Below the pieces are notes generated by a model. That model made no database searches. It was not told the DNA's origin and saw nothing but the letters and a program-made list of their open reading frames with translations. Positions 1-8,716 of a stretch of DNA of 64,000 bases are shown here, one piece after another (position 1 is the first letter of the stretch; each line of letters opens with the position of its first letter). Source of the DNA: an uncultured beta proteobacterium (GTDB lineage: Bacteria; Pseudomonadota; Gammaproteobacteria; Burkholderiales; Burkholderiaceae_C); contig CAIPZV010000038.1 of NCBI GenBank assembly GCA_903869595.1, positions 1-64,000 on the forward strand, in the 5' to 3' direction. The position numbers and the translations under genes were made by a program.

Positions 1-60
1 AGGGCGGGCACTAGTTTGAGCGTCGCGAGTTTGCGCCCGACCCCGGGCGGCGCGAGTAGC

Positions 61-180
61 GCAAGGTACCCCGAAGGGGCACGGCCTTTGGCTCGCCTTT
101 CTTTTGCTCACCTTTTCTTTGGCGAAGCAAAGAAAAGTGAGGCCCGCGGCAGGCGCAAGCCCTGTGGCAAGCAAAAAAGC
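61..180. repeat. Intergenic hairpin element of a type common in Comamonadaceae
   Basis: No gene is convincing in the first 238 bases. The stretch holds a strong imperfect hairpin with arms at 107-121 and 128-141, which pair A-rich with T-rich tracts around a GGCGAAG-like turn with one bulged base, preceded by a small CCCC-GAA-GGGG hairpin at 70-80. From memory, near-identical hairpins recur between genes in Comamonadaceae genomes; the family resemblance is recall, not a search. It lies downstream of alr and could act as a transcription terminator on either strand. Confidence 0.5.
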
Positions 181-238
181 CCGATGCAAGCCAAAGACAG
201 TGCGTCCCGCTGGGCCAGCGCTCTGCCAGCCGTCCGTG

Positions 239-1372
239 TCAGCGTGCTTGCGGCAGCGCCGCATCGACCACCACCGGCACGCGGCCCGCCAACGCACACA
301 TCAGCTCGTAGGCAATAGTGCCACCCGCCTGGGCCACCGCATCGATGGGCAGTAGCGCGCCGCCGCTGGCATAGCCCCATAAAGTCACCTCCGCGCCCTG
401 GCCGCTGGCGGGTAAGTCGCTCAAATCGACTGCCAGCATGTCCATGCTGACCCGCCCGATGGTGCGGCTGGGCTGGCCATCGACCAGTACCGGCGTGCCG
501 GTGCCGCAGCTGCGCGGATAGCCGTCGGCATAGCCGCAGGCCACAATGCCTATGCGCATGGGCTGCGGCGCGACAAAGCTGGAGCCATAGCCCACGGTGT
601 CGCCGGTTTGCAGTTCCTGAGTCGCGATGACTTGCGAGCGCAGGCTCATGGCCGCTTGCAGCCCGGCGTCTATCGCGTCCGGCTGCCCGAAATCGGGCGC
701 GCCACCGTACAGCGCAATGCCGGTGCGCACCCAGTCGCTGGCAGGCAGACTTTGCGCCGCTTGCTGCGCATGCAAGTTCTGGCGCAGCACGGAGGCACTA
801 TTGCTCAGGCAGCGCTCGCCCGGCAGTTCTGAGGTGGCAGCCTCAAAGACCGCCGCTTGGGCGGCGATGCCGATGGGCCCGTCAGCATCACTGAAATGCG
901 TCATCAGGGAAATTTCGTCCACCTGCGGCAGAGCGTTTAAGCGCGTCCAGGCGGCGCGGGCCTGGTGCGGCGCAAAGCCCAGGCGGTTCATGCCGCTGTT
1001 GATTTTCAGGAAGACCCGTTGCGGCACATGGGTTTTGTGCGCCGCCAGCATGTCAATTTGCGCTTCGCAATGCACCGAGTGCCACAGGTCCAGGCGAGAG
1101 CAGGCCTCCAGGTCGCGTAATTCGAATGCGCCTTCTAATAAGAGTATCGGCCCGCGCCAGCCTAGGGCGCGCACCCGGCGCGCTTCCTCGATATCTAACA
1201 AGGCAAAGCCGTCTGCGCCCGCGAGCGCACTAAACACATGCTCGATACCGTGGCCGTAAGCATTGGCTTTGACCACGGCCCACAGGCGCGCATCGGGAGC
1301 GCTTGCGCGTAATACGGCTAGGTTGTGGCGCAGGGCCTCGGGGTGGATCAGGGCTTGGATGGGGCGCGGCAT
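239..1372 (-). CDS. alr: Alanine racemase
   Basis: PLP-dependent alanine racemase, 377 aa, which interconverts L- and D-alanine in the cytoplasm for peptidoglycan synthesis. The PLP lysine is K35 in the motif [10 protein letters not shown], and the second catalytic base is the Tyr in the later VGYGSSF motif, both typical of the fold III barrel plus C-terminal beta domain. An upstream in-frame extension exists, but the ATG at 1372 begins the conserved N-terminus ([14 protein letters not shown]) and gives the usual family length. It is transcribed divergently from lplT; in related bacteria alr, lplT and radA are neighbours, so radA may lie just left of the window. Confidence 0.95.
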   Translation of the reverse strand: MPRPIQALIHPEALRHNLAVLRASAPDARLWAVVKANAYGHGIEHVFSALAGADGFALLDIEEARRVRALGWRGPILLLEGAFELRDLEACSRLDLWHSVHCEAQIDMLAAHKTHVPQRVFLKINSGMNRLGFAPHQARAAWTRLNALPQVDEISLMTHFSDADGPIGIAAQAAVFEAATSELPGERCLSNSASVLRQNLHAQQAAQSLPASDWVRTGIALYGGAPDFGQPDAIDAGLQAAMSLRSQVIATQELQTGDTVGYGSSFVAPQPMRIGIVACGYADGYPRSCGTGTPVLVDGQPSRTIGRVSMDMLAVDLSDLPASGQGAEVTLWGYASGGALLPIDAVAQAGGTIAYELMCALAGRVPVVVDAALPQAR

Positions 1373-1413
1373 GGCACTACTGTAGCGGGCGCGGCTAAGG
1401 TGTCGCGCCTGCG

Positions 1414-1422
1414 TGCTATAAC
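1414..1422 (+). promoter_or_regulatory. Possible extended -10 promoter upstream of lplT
   Basis: TGCTATAAC in the alr-lplT intergenic gap resembles an extended -10 element (TGn then TATAAC). No good -35 is visible at the right distance, which is tolerated for extended -10 promoters. The match is short and unproven. Confidence 0.3.
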
Positions 1423-1490
1423 CCGCGCACTGTGATTCCTGACTGCTGCATGCCAAACCCGCCGAGAACGGCACACCAGACGACGACCGG

Positions 1491-2774
1491 ATGAAGCGCG
1501 GTTTTTTCACCATCATGGCGGCGCAGTTCCTCAGCTCGCTGGCCGACAACGCCTTGTTTGTAGGTGCGGTGCAGTTGCTGCGCGGCGCGCAGGCGCCCGA
1601 GTGGCAGCAGGCCGCGCTGGTGCCCATGTTCGCGTTGTTTTATGTGATCCTGGCGCCTTTTGTGGGCGCTTTTGCTGACGCCTACCCCAAAGGCAAGGTC
1701 ATGCTGGTGAGCAATGGCATCAAGATCATCGGCTGTTTGCTCATGCTCTTTGGCGGGCATCCGCTGATGGCTTATGCCGTGGTGGGCTTAGGCGCCGCCG
1801 CGTATTCGCCAGCCAAATACGGCATCCTGACCGAATTGCTACCCGCCTCCCAATTGGTCAAAGCCAATGGCTGGATAGAGGGGTTGACGATTGCATCCAT
1901 TATTTTGGGCGTCTTGTTGGGTGGTCAATTGGTCGGGCCGCATATCGCGCCGCAGTTGCTGGCGCTGGACCTTCCTTTTTTTGATACCAGTATCGACACC
2001 GCGCCCGAGGCGGCGATTTGCGTGCTGGTTTTGGTCTATCTGGCAGCGGCCTGGTTCAACACCCGCATTCCGCTGACCGGCGTGGACATGCGACCTTTAC
2101 CCAAGACCTTGCTGGTTTTGTTGCCGGACTTCTGGCATTGCAATATGCAACTCTGGCGCGACCGGCTGGGCCAGATTTCGCTGGGAACCACCACCTTATT
2201 CTGGGGCGTGAGCGGCAATTTGCGCTACATCGTGCTGGCATGGGCTGCGGCTGCGCTGGGCTATTCGGTCACGCAAGCGTCCGCGCTGGTGGGCGTGGTG
2301 GCAGTGGGCACCGCCCTGGGCGCGGTGGTGGCGTCTATGCGCATGCGATTGGAGCATGCCACCCGCGTACTTCCGCTAGGTGTGGGCATGGGGCTGCTGG
2401 TGATTTTGCTGAACTTTATTACCAATGTGTGGGTGGCAGCGCCGTTTTTGATATTGCTGGGCGCCCTCGGCGGCTTTTTGGTGGTGCCTATGAATGCTTT
2501 GCTGCAACACCGTGGCCACAACCTGATGGGCGCGGGCCGCTCTATCGCGGTGCAAAACTTCAATGAGCAGGCCTGCATTTTGGGCTTAGGCGGTTTGTAC
2601 AGTTTGTCCACTGGCATGGGTGTCTCGGCTTTTGTGGCGATTAGCGCGTTTGGCCTGCTGGTAGCGGGCTGCATGGAGTTGATACGCCGCTGGCACCGGC
2701 ACAATGGCAGCGTCCACGGCACCGAGCTGGAGCGGCTGCTAGACATCGCCCGCAACGACGACCTGCACGGATGA
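1491..2774 (+). CDS. lplT: Lysophospholipid transporter LplT
   Basis: Major-facilitator inner-membrane flippase of 427 aa that moves lysophospholipids inward for re-acylation. The N-terminus [20 protein letters not shown] is the characteristic LplT start, followed by about twelve hydrophobic segments. A partner acyltransferase (aas) is not fused to it or seen here. Its stop overlaps the start of the EamA gene by four bases (ATGA), so they are probably co-transcribed. The start is the only upstream ATG fitting the conserved N-terminus. Confidence 0.92.
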   Translation: MKRGFFTIMAAQFLSSLADNALFVGAVQLLRGAQAPEWQQAALVPMFALFYVILAPFVGAFADAYPKGKVMLVSNGIKIIGCLLMLFGGHPLMAYAVVGLGAAAYSPAKYGILTELLPASQLVKANGWIEGLTIASIILGVLLGGQLVGPHIAPQLLALDLPFFDTSIDTAPEAAICVLVLVYLAAAWFNTRIPLTGVDMRPLPKTLLVLLPDFWHCNMQLWRDRLGQISLGTTTLFWGVSGNLRYIVLAWAAAALGYSVTQASALVGVVAVGTALGAVVASMRMRLEHATRVLPLGVGMGLLVILLNFITNVWVAAPFLILLGALGGFLVVPMNALLQHRGHNLMGAGRSIAVQNFNEQACILGLGGLYSLSTGMGVSAFVAISAFGLLVAGCMELIRRWHRHNGSVHGTELERLLDIARNDDLHG

Positions 2775-3691
2775 GCCGCGCTATGCCGGCTTGGGCCGTG
2801 GCGGCGCTGCTGAGCAATGCTTTTTGCTACGGCTTGTCGTGGTGGCCCTTCAAACAATTGCAAATACAGGGTTTGCATCCGCTATGGGCTACGGTGCTGG
2901 TCGATGCCCTGGTGCTGGCGGGGATTCTTGTGGTTCAGCCTGGCGTGCTGGGGCGTATGTTGCGCAACCGGGCTCTGTGGCCTTTGCTGATTGCTGCTGG
3001 GTGCACCAATATTGGCTTTAACTGGGCCGTCACCATCGGCGACGTGGTCCGCGTGGTGCTCTTGTTTTATTTGATGCCGCTGTGGGCCGCACTTTTGGCC
3101 TGGCCACTGCTGGGCGAAAAACCCACGCTGCGCTCACTGGGCTTTATGTTGCTGGCATTGGTCGGCGTGGTGCTGGTGCTCAAAACCCCGGAAACACCCT
3201 GGCCCTGGCCGCAGGATATGGCCGATGCCTTGGCGCTCGGTGGTGGGTTTAGTTTTGCCCTGACGAATGTGCTGCTGCGCCGTTTGCGTGACAGCGATGC
3301 CCTGAGCATTACCGCCACCATGCTGCTGGGCGGTGCGCTTTTGTGTGCGATCACCGCTTGGGCCGGCATGCAACAAGGCCTGGTGCCTGGCTTGCCGGAG
3401 CCTGGTGTGGACTGGCTGCTGCTTGCTTTGGGGCTGGCGCTGATGATCGGCGTGGGCAATATATCTTTGCAATACGGCGCGGCACGCCTGCCCGCGCGGA
3501 CCACGGCGCTTGTGATGTTGTGCGAGGTGGTGTTTGCCAGTGTGTCGGCCATTGCCTTGGGCGCTGGTGTCCTCACCGAACGCATCGCCATGGGCGGAGC
3601 CCTGATCTGCACCGCGGCTTTGTTGTCTGCGTTATCCTCCAGCGCCGCGTCTGAACACGCCAGCCCACCCCCTGTCTCGGAGACCCCATGA
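2771..3691 (+). CDS. EamA-family (DMT) transporter
   Basis: Inner-membrane protein of 306 aa with about ten hydrophobic helices arranged as two EamA repeats (roughly residues 8-140 and 155-290), typical of drug/metabolite exporters of the RhaT/YdcZ-like superfamily. The substrate cannot be told from sequence. It overlaps lplT and the downstream peroxidase gene by four bases on each side, indicating translational coupling within one operon. The C-terminal tail is Ser/Ala-rich and probably cytoplasmic. Confidence 0.88.
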   Translation: MSRAMPAWAVAALLSNAFCYGLSWWPFKQLQIQGLHPLWATVLVDALVLAGILVVQPGVLGRMLRNRALWPLLIAAGCTNIGFNWAVTIGDVVRVVLLFYLMPLWAALLAWPLLGEKPTLRSLGFMLLALVGVVLVLKTPETPWPWPQDMADALALGGGFSFALTNVLLRRLRDSDALSITATMLLGGALLCAITAWAGMQQGLVPGLPEPGVDWLLLALGLALMIGVGNISLQYGAARLPARTTALVMLCEVVFASVSAIALGAGVLTERIAMGGALICTAALLSALSSSAASEHASPPPVSETP

Positions 3692-4176
3692 GCACTGCTT
3701 TTGAATTTGAAGCCACCACCATCGACGGCAAACCTTTGCAACTGAAAGACTTTCAAGGCAAGGCCTTGCTCGTTGTCAACACCGCCAGCGCCTGCGGTTT
3801 CACGCCCCAGTTCGCCGGTTTGGAGGAATTACACCAGCGGTACCAGGAAAAGGGATTGGTGATTTTGGGCTTCCCCTGCAACCAGTTTGGCGCGCAAGAC
3901 AAGGGGAGCGATGCCGAGATCGCCAGCTTTTGCCAAAAAAACTATGGCGTCAGCTTTGCCATGATGTCCAAGGTCGAGGTCAATGGCTCGGGCGCGCACC
4001 CGCTTTTCAAATGGCTGACGCACGAGGCGCCGGGCATTTTGGGCACCGAGTCCATCAAGTGGAATTTCACCAAGTTTTTGGTCGGTCCCGACGGTGTGGT
4101 GCGCAAGCGCTATGCGCCTACCGATACCCCTGCTAGTTTGGCTGCCGACATTGAGGCCGCGCTGCCTACCAGCTGA
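3688..4176 (+). CDS. Glutathione peroxidase family thiol peroxidase
   Basis: Thioredoxin-fold peroxidase of 162 aa that reduces hydrogen peroxide or lipid hydroperoxides. The peroxidatic residue is C36 in NTASACGFTPQ, the second conserved Cys is C64 in GFPCNQFG, the catalytic Gln is near residue 70, and the Trp-Asn pair is in WNFTKFLVG. Cys rather than selenocysteine is used, as in most bacterial members (BtuE/Gpx type), which often take electrons from thioredoxin. Its start overlaps the EamA stop (ATGA). Confidence 0.93.
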   Translation: MSTAFEFEATTIDGKPLQLKDFQGKALLVVNTASACGFTPQFAGLEELHQRYQEKGLVILGFPCNQFGAQDKGSDAEIASFCQKNYGVSFAMMSKVEVNGSGAHPLFKWLTHEAPGILGTESIKWNFTKFLVGPDGVVRKRYAPTDTPASLAADIEAALPTS

Positions 4177-4185
4177 TCGAGCCCT

Positions 4186-5166
4186 ATGCGCTCGCTGGTT
4201 TTCGGCTTTGTAGTTGTACCCAACTTTTCGCTGATCGCGCTGAGCGCTTGTGTGGACCCTTTGCGCCTGGCCAACCAGGTGTTAGGTCACACGGTGTACC
4301 AATCGGTGCTCTTGTCGGTCGATGGTGGGCTGGTGGCTTCCAGCGACGGCATACAAGTCATGACACAGCACAGCCTGGCCCAGGCGCCCGGGCTCGACGT
4401 GGTGTTTGTCATCGGCCCCAACCCGATTCCCAAACGTGGTTTGCGCACCCTGGCGCTGTGGCTGAAAAAGCAAGCTTCTTTGGGCTTGCCGCTGGGGGGT
4501 ATTGATACGGGCGCTTATTTGATGGCGCAGGCGGGTTTGCTCGATGGCTACCGCAGCACCATCCATTGGGAAGACCACGAGGCGCTCGCCGAGCAGTTCC
4601 CCAAAGTCATCGTCACCCAGCATTTTTTTGAAGTAGACCGCGACCGCTATACCTGTAGCGGCGGCGTGGCGCCGCTGGATTTGATGACCTATTTGCTGAC
4701 GCAGGCGCCCGGCAGCCGCGAGCTGGCCAATGAAGTGGCCAACCTGCTGATCGCCGAGCGGCGCAGCCTGACCGACGTGCAGACGGTTTCCATCATCCAC
4801 CAAAGCCGGGTGACCAACCCGGTGGCGATTGAAGTCTTGCGCCTGATGGAAGCTAACGTGGCCGAGCCCCTGCCGATTGGCGAATTAGCGCAACTGGCGG
4901 GCGTGTCTTTGCGCAGCTTGCAGCGTTTGTTCAAACAACAATTTGAGCGCTCGGCCGAGCGGGTGTATTTGGACATCCGGCTGGCGCATGCACGCCTTTT
5001 GGTGCACCGCAGCGACAAAAGTGTGCGCGAAATTGCAGCGCGCACCGGTTTTGCATCCCCCTCGCACCTGACGGCGCGCTACACGCCCCGCTATGGTGCT
5101 TCGCCCCAAAAAGACCGCGACAAGCGCGCGCAGGGCATGGCATCTAAAGACAGATTATTGTCGTAA
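4186..5166 (+). CDS. GlxA-family AraC-type regulator with DJ-1/PfpI domain
   Basis: 326-aa transcription factor with an N-terminal DJ-1/PfpI (class I amidotransferase-like) sensor (about residues 1-190) and a C-terminal AraC double helix-turn-helix (about 215-310). The nucleophile-elbow cysteine of active DJ-1 enzymes appears replaced in the DTGAYLMA motif, so this is a ligand-sensing rather than catalytic domain. Members of this subfamily control catabolism of carnitine, glycine betaine, arginine and creatine in pseudomonads. It lies 64 bases upstream of the creatinase gene in the same direction, so activation of creatine catabolism is the likely role (inference). It sits 9 bases after the peroxidase gene and may also be transcribed with it. 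Confidence 0.88.
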   Translation: MRSLVFGFVVVPNFSLIALSACVDPLRLANQVLGHTVYQSVLLSVDGGLVASSDGIQVMTQHSLAQAPGLDVVFVIGPNPIPKRGLRTLALWLKKQASLGLPLGGIDTGAYLMAQAGLLDGYRSTIHWEDHEALAEQFPKVIVTQHFFEVDRDRYTCSGGVAPLDLMTYLLTQAPGSRELANEVANLLIAERRSLTDVQTVSIIHQSRVTNPVAIEVLRLMEANVAEPLPIGELAQLAGVSLRSLQRLFKQQFERSAERVYLDIRLAHARLLVHRSDKSVREIAARTGFASPSHLTARYTPRYGASPQKDRDKRAQGMASKDRLLS

Positions 5167-5230
5167 TCGAAAAGTCCCCAAGTGGGCTTTGCCCGCATAC
5201 TCGGCCCGCTGAACCCTAAGGAGATGAACC

Positions 5231-6442
5231 ATGACCATGCCTAACCTGATTTCTATCGACAACGGCGAACGCGTTCGCCACAGCTTCTCGGATGGCGAAT
5301 ACGCAAATCGCATTACCAAGCTGCGCGCCATGATGGCGCGCAACAATGTGGACAGCGTGCTGTTCACCAGCTACCACAACATCAATTACTACAGCGACTT
5401 CTTGTACTGCTCGTTTGGCCGTTTTTACGGCTTGGTGGTCACGCAGGACAAGAGCATCATCATCGCCGCCAATATCGACGGCGGCCAACCCTGGCGCAAA
5501 GGCGTGTGCGACCGCGCGGTGATTTATACCGACTGGCAGCAAGGCAATTACTTTCGCGCGATTGCGCAAGAAGTGCCCAACAAAGGCCGCGTTGGTTTGG
5601 AATACGACCATCTGCCTTTAGAGCGCATGGACAAAATCCGCGCCACTTTGCCGGGCGTCGAGTTCACCAATGTCGCAGCCGATGTGATGAAGCTGCGCAT
5701 GGTCAAGTCGGCCGAAGAAATAGAGTTCATTAAAAACGGCGCGCAAGTGTGCGACGTGGGCGGTGCGGCCCTGGTGGCGGCGGTGCATGCGGGTGTGCCT
5801 GAGCATGAAGTGGCGCTGGCATCGACCCAGGCCATGGTGCGCGAGATTGCCAAGCGCTATCCGCATACCGAGCTGATGGACACCTGGACCTGGTTCCAAT
5901 CCGGCATCAATACCGATGGCGCGCACAACCCGGTGACCACGCGCAAAGTGCAGCACGGTGACATCCTGAGCCTGAACTGCTTTTCCATGATTTCGGGCTA
6001 TTACACCGCGCTGGAACGCACGCTGTTCTTCGGGGATGTAGATGCGGCGTCATTGCGTCTGTGGGAAATCAATGTGCGTGTGCACGAGGAAGGCCAAAAA
6101 TTGGTCAAGCCCGGCGTGCGCTGCTGCGACGTGGCCCATGCGCTGAACAAGATTTATGAAGAGTACGACGTGCTCAAGTACCGCACCTTCGGCTACGGGC
6201 ACTCTTTTGGTGTGCTGTCGCACTATTACGGGCGCGAAGCCGGTCTGGAATTCCGCGAAGACATTGACACCGTGCTCGAACCCGGCATGGTGGTTTCTAT
6301 CGAACCCATGATCATGCTGCCAGAAGGCATGCCAGGGGCTGGCGGCTACCGCGAACACGATATTTTGGTCGTCACAGCGGACGGACACCAGAACATTACG
6401 GGTTTCCCCTATGGTCCAAAGCACAATGTGATTCCCGCATAG
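5231..6442 (+). CDS. Creatinase (creatine amidinohydrolase)
   Basis: 403-aa cytoplasmic enzyme of the pita-bread (M24 aminopeptidase P-like) fold that hydrolyses creatine to sarcosine and urea. The sequence follows the Pseudomonas putida creatinase closely over its whole length, with long shared stretches such as TSYHNINYYSDFLYCSFGR and TWFQSGINTDGAHNPVTTRK. Catalytic His232, Glu262 and Glu358 of that enzyme fall at identical numbers here (AHNP, LER, SIEP). M24 metal ligands are replaced, as in true creatinases. An AAGGAG ribosome site at 5218-5223 lies 7 bases before the chosen ATG; a second ATG at 5237 is less favoured. A regulator precedes it and a complete ABC importer follows. Confidence 0.92.
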   Translation: MTMPNLISIDNGERVRHSFSDGEYANRITKLRAMMARNNVDSVLFTSYHNINYYSDFLYCSFGRFYGLVVTQDKSIIIAANIDGGQPWRKGVCDRAVIYTDWQQGNYFRAIAQEVPNKGRVGLEYDHLPLERMDKIRATLPGVEFTNVAADVMKLRMVKSAEEIEFIKNGAQVCDVGGAALVAAVHAGVPEHEVALASTQAMVREIAKRYPHTELMDTWTWFQSGINTDGAHNPVTTRKVQHGDILSLNCFSMISGYYTALERTLFFGDVDAASLRLWEINVRVHEEGQKLVKPGVRCCDVAHALNKIYEEYDVLKYRTFGYGHSFGVLSHYYGREAGLEFREDIDTVLEPGMVVSIEPMIMLPEGMPGAGGYREHDILVVTADGHQNITGFPYGPKHNVIPA

Positions 6443-6498
6443 GCCCAATCTTTGCTAACCTTAAGGGCTTGACCTGAAACACCGGAATACGCACCTTT

Positions 6499-7584
6499 AT
6501 GCAGCAACCTTTTGTTCGCTTTGACCATGTAGAAAAAAGCTATGACGGTAAACAATTGGTGGTGCGCGACCTGACCTTGGATATTGCACAAGGGGAGTTT
6601 CTGACCCTGCTCGGGCCTTCGGGCTCGGGCAAGACGACCACGCTGATGATGCTGGCCGGGTTTGAAACCGCCACCTCGGGCGAAATCTATTTAGACGGCA
6701 AACCCATCAACCGCATCGCCCCCGAGCACCGCAATATCGGCATGGTGTTTCAAAGCTATGCGCTGTTCCCGCACATGACGGTGGCCGAGAACGTGGGTTT
6801 CCCCTTAAGCGTGCGCGGTATCAACGGCGAGGCGGCGCACAGCCGCGTCATGGCGGCCTTGGACAAAGTGGGCCTCAAAGGCCTGGAGTCGCGCAGACCG
6901 GCGCAAATGTCGGGCGGTCAGCAGCAGCGAGTGGCGGTGGCGCGGGCCTTGGTGTTCGAGCCCAAGCTGGTGTTGATGGACGAGCCTTTGTCGGCTTTGG
7001 ACAAACAGCTGCGCGAGCAGTTGCAGTATGAGATCAAGCGCCTGCACAGCGAGTTGGGTATCACGATTGTCTACGTCACCCACGACCAGACCGAAGCGCT
7101 GGCCATGTCCGACCGCATTGCAGTGTTCCACCATGGGCGTATCCAGCAAATCGATATTCCTACGCAGTTGTACGAGCGCCCGGCCAATGCTTTTGTGGCG
7201 CAGTTTATTGGTGAGAACAATACTCTCAAGGGCACGGTGCACAGCGCCGCTGGCAGTAGCTGCCAGATCGCTTTGGCCGATGGCACGCTGATCCATGGCC
7301 AGGCCGTGGACACGCCCACCGTGGGCGCCCACAAGCTGGTATCCATCCGCCCCGAGCGCGTGCGTATCAACCCCCAGACCCAAGGCGATGGCAATGTGGT
7401 ACAGGCCACCGTCATCGACATCACGTATTTAGGCAGATATGCCCGTTTGCGCCTGAAGGCATGCGGGCTGGAAGACTTCATCGTTACGCTTCCCAACGAT
7501 GGACGCGATCTCGCACTGGCCGGCGGCAACACCATCCACATCGGGTGGGACGCTGCCGATTGCCGTGTGCTTGATAGTGAGTAA
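6499..7584 (+). CDS. Pot-type ABC transporter ATP-binding protein
   Basis: 361-aa ATPase of the polyamine/opine/spermidine-type importer family (PotA-like). The Walker A motif GPSGSGKT spans residues 39-46, followed by the Q-loop VFQSYALFP, signature MSGGQQQRVAVARAL, Walker B LVLMDEPLSALD, H-loop YVTHDQTEA, and a C-terminal TOBE-like regulatory domain from about residue 285. It begins 56 bases after creatinase and is followed by its binding protein and two permeases, a full importer operon. By context the substrate is more likely creatine or another guanidino/amine compound than a polyamine (inference). Confidence 0.9.
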   Translation: MQQPFVRFDHVEKSYDGKQLVVRDLTLDIAQGEFLTLLGPSGSGKTTTLMMLAGFETATSGEIYLDGKPINRIAPEHRNIGMVFQSYALFPHMTVAENVGFPLSVRGINGEAAHSRVMAALDKVGLKGLESRRPAQMSGGQQQRVAVARALVFEPKLVLMDEPLSALDKQLREQLQYEIKRLHSELGITIVYVTHDQTEALAMSDRIAVFHHGRIQQIDIPTQLYERPANAFVAQFIGENNTLKGTVHSAAGSSCQIALADGTLIHGQAVDTPTVGAHKLVSIRPERVRINPQTQGDGNVVQATVIDITYLGRYARLRLKACGLEDFIVTLPNDGRDLALAGGNTIHIGWDAADCRVLDSE

Positions 7585-7617
7585 GGGCGGCTTTTTTAGT
7601 TCAAACAGGAGAACAGC

Positions 7618-8700
7618 ATGTTCAAACGGATAAATTCAAGTGCACTAGCAGTTGTTGGCGCTGCAGCTATTGCTGTTCTGCCAGGCATCAGCGCCGCACA
7701 ACAATCGCTTACGGTCGCTTCCTGGGGTGGCGCGTATACCAACAGCCAGGTGGAGGCTTACCACAAGCCCTACACCGCTAAGACCGGCACCAAGATCACT
7801 TCGGTGGATTGGGGAGGCACTTTGGGTGAGATCAGCGCCCAAGTGAAATCTGGCAACGTGAAATGGGACGTGGTGGACCTGGAAGCGGCTGAAGCGCTTA
7901 AAGGTTGCGAAGAAGGCCTGCTCGAAAAAATCGACCCCGCTAAATTGCCGCCCGGCGCTGACGGCGTACCCGCTGCCAAAGACTTTATCCCCGGCATGAT
8001 TTTGCCTTGCGCCATCGGCGTGATCGTTTATTCCAATGTGGTGGCTTACGACAAAGCCAAGTACGGTGCCAATGGCCCTAAGGTGTTGGATGATTTCTTT
8101 AACGTCGCCAAGTTCCCCGGCAAGCGCGGTCTGAAAAAAGACCCTAGCGTGACGCTGGAGTGGGCTTTGATGGCGGACGGCGTAGCCGTTGGCGATGTCT
8201 ACAAAGTATTGGCAACACCGGCCGGCGTGGATCGTGCGTTCAAGAAATTGGACACCATCAAGAGCAGCATCGTTTGGTGGACTGCTGGTGCGCAGCCACC
8301 GCAGCTCTTGGCTTCGGGTGAAGTGGTGATGACCCACACCTGGCACGGCCGTATCGTGGATGCCAACGTGAAAGAGAAAAAAGATTTCGCGCTCGTGTGG
8401 GATGGCCAAGTCCAGATTCCTGATCTGTACGCCATCATCAAAGGCACCAAAAATTTGGATGCAGCGCAAGACTTTGTTCGCTTTGCCAGCAGCAGCCAGC
8501 CTTTGGCTGACCAAGCCAAGTACATCCCTTACGCCCCCACGCGTAACTCGTCTTTGGCTTTGATTCCTGCATCCAACCCCAACCGTGCTTACTTGCCTAA
8601 CGCGGGTCATCCTGGCCGTTCCATGTCCACGAACTCGCAGTTCTGGATGGAAAACGGCGACGACCTGAACAAGAAGTTCGCCGCCTGGTTGGCCAAGTAA
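7618..8700 (+). CDS. Periplasmic substrate-binding protein of the Pot-type importer
   Basis: 360-aa PotD/SBP_bac_8-type extracellular solute-binding protein. The N-terminus has a clear Sec signal peptide (positive start, hydrophobic stretch, cleavage near ISAAQQ, about residue 27). The mature protein begins LTVASWGG, typical of the polyamine/opine-binding group. A good AGGAGA ribosome site precedes the ATG. It delivers the ligand to the two downstream permeases. The ligand is unknown; the creatinase neighbour suggests creatine. Confidence 0.9.
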   Translation: MFKRINSSALAVVGAAAIAVLPGISAAQQSLTVASWGGAYTNSQVEAYHKPYTAKTGTKITSVDWGGTLGEISAQVKSGNVKWDVVDLEAAEALKGCEEGLLEKIDPAKLPPGADGVPAAKDFIPGMILPCAIGVIVYSNVVAYDKAKYGANGPKVLDDFFNVAKFPGKRGLKKDPSVTLEWALMADGVAVGDVYKVLATPAGVDRAFKKLDTIKSSIVWWTAGAQPPQLLASGEVVMTHTWHGRIVDANVKEKKDFALVWDGQVQIPDLYAIIKGTKNLDAAQDFVRFASSSQPLADQAKYIPYAPTRNSSLALIPASNPNRAYLPNAGHPGRSMSTNSQFWMENGDDLNKKFAAWLAK

Positions 8701-8716
8701 TTCTTAGGCAACATCG

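Noticed and set aside
16..380. Overlapping open frames at the left end
   Set aside because: They cross the intergenic hairpin element and the end of alr, and have no homology or ribosome site.
5167..5230. Weak hairpin AAAGTCCC-GGGCTTT before creatinase as a terminator
   Set aside because: Stem is short with a bulge and no T-run follows directly; not convincing.
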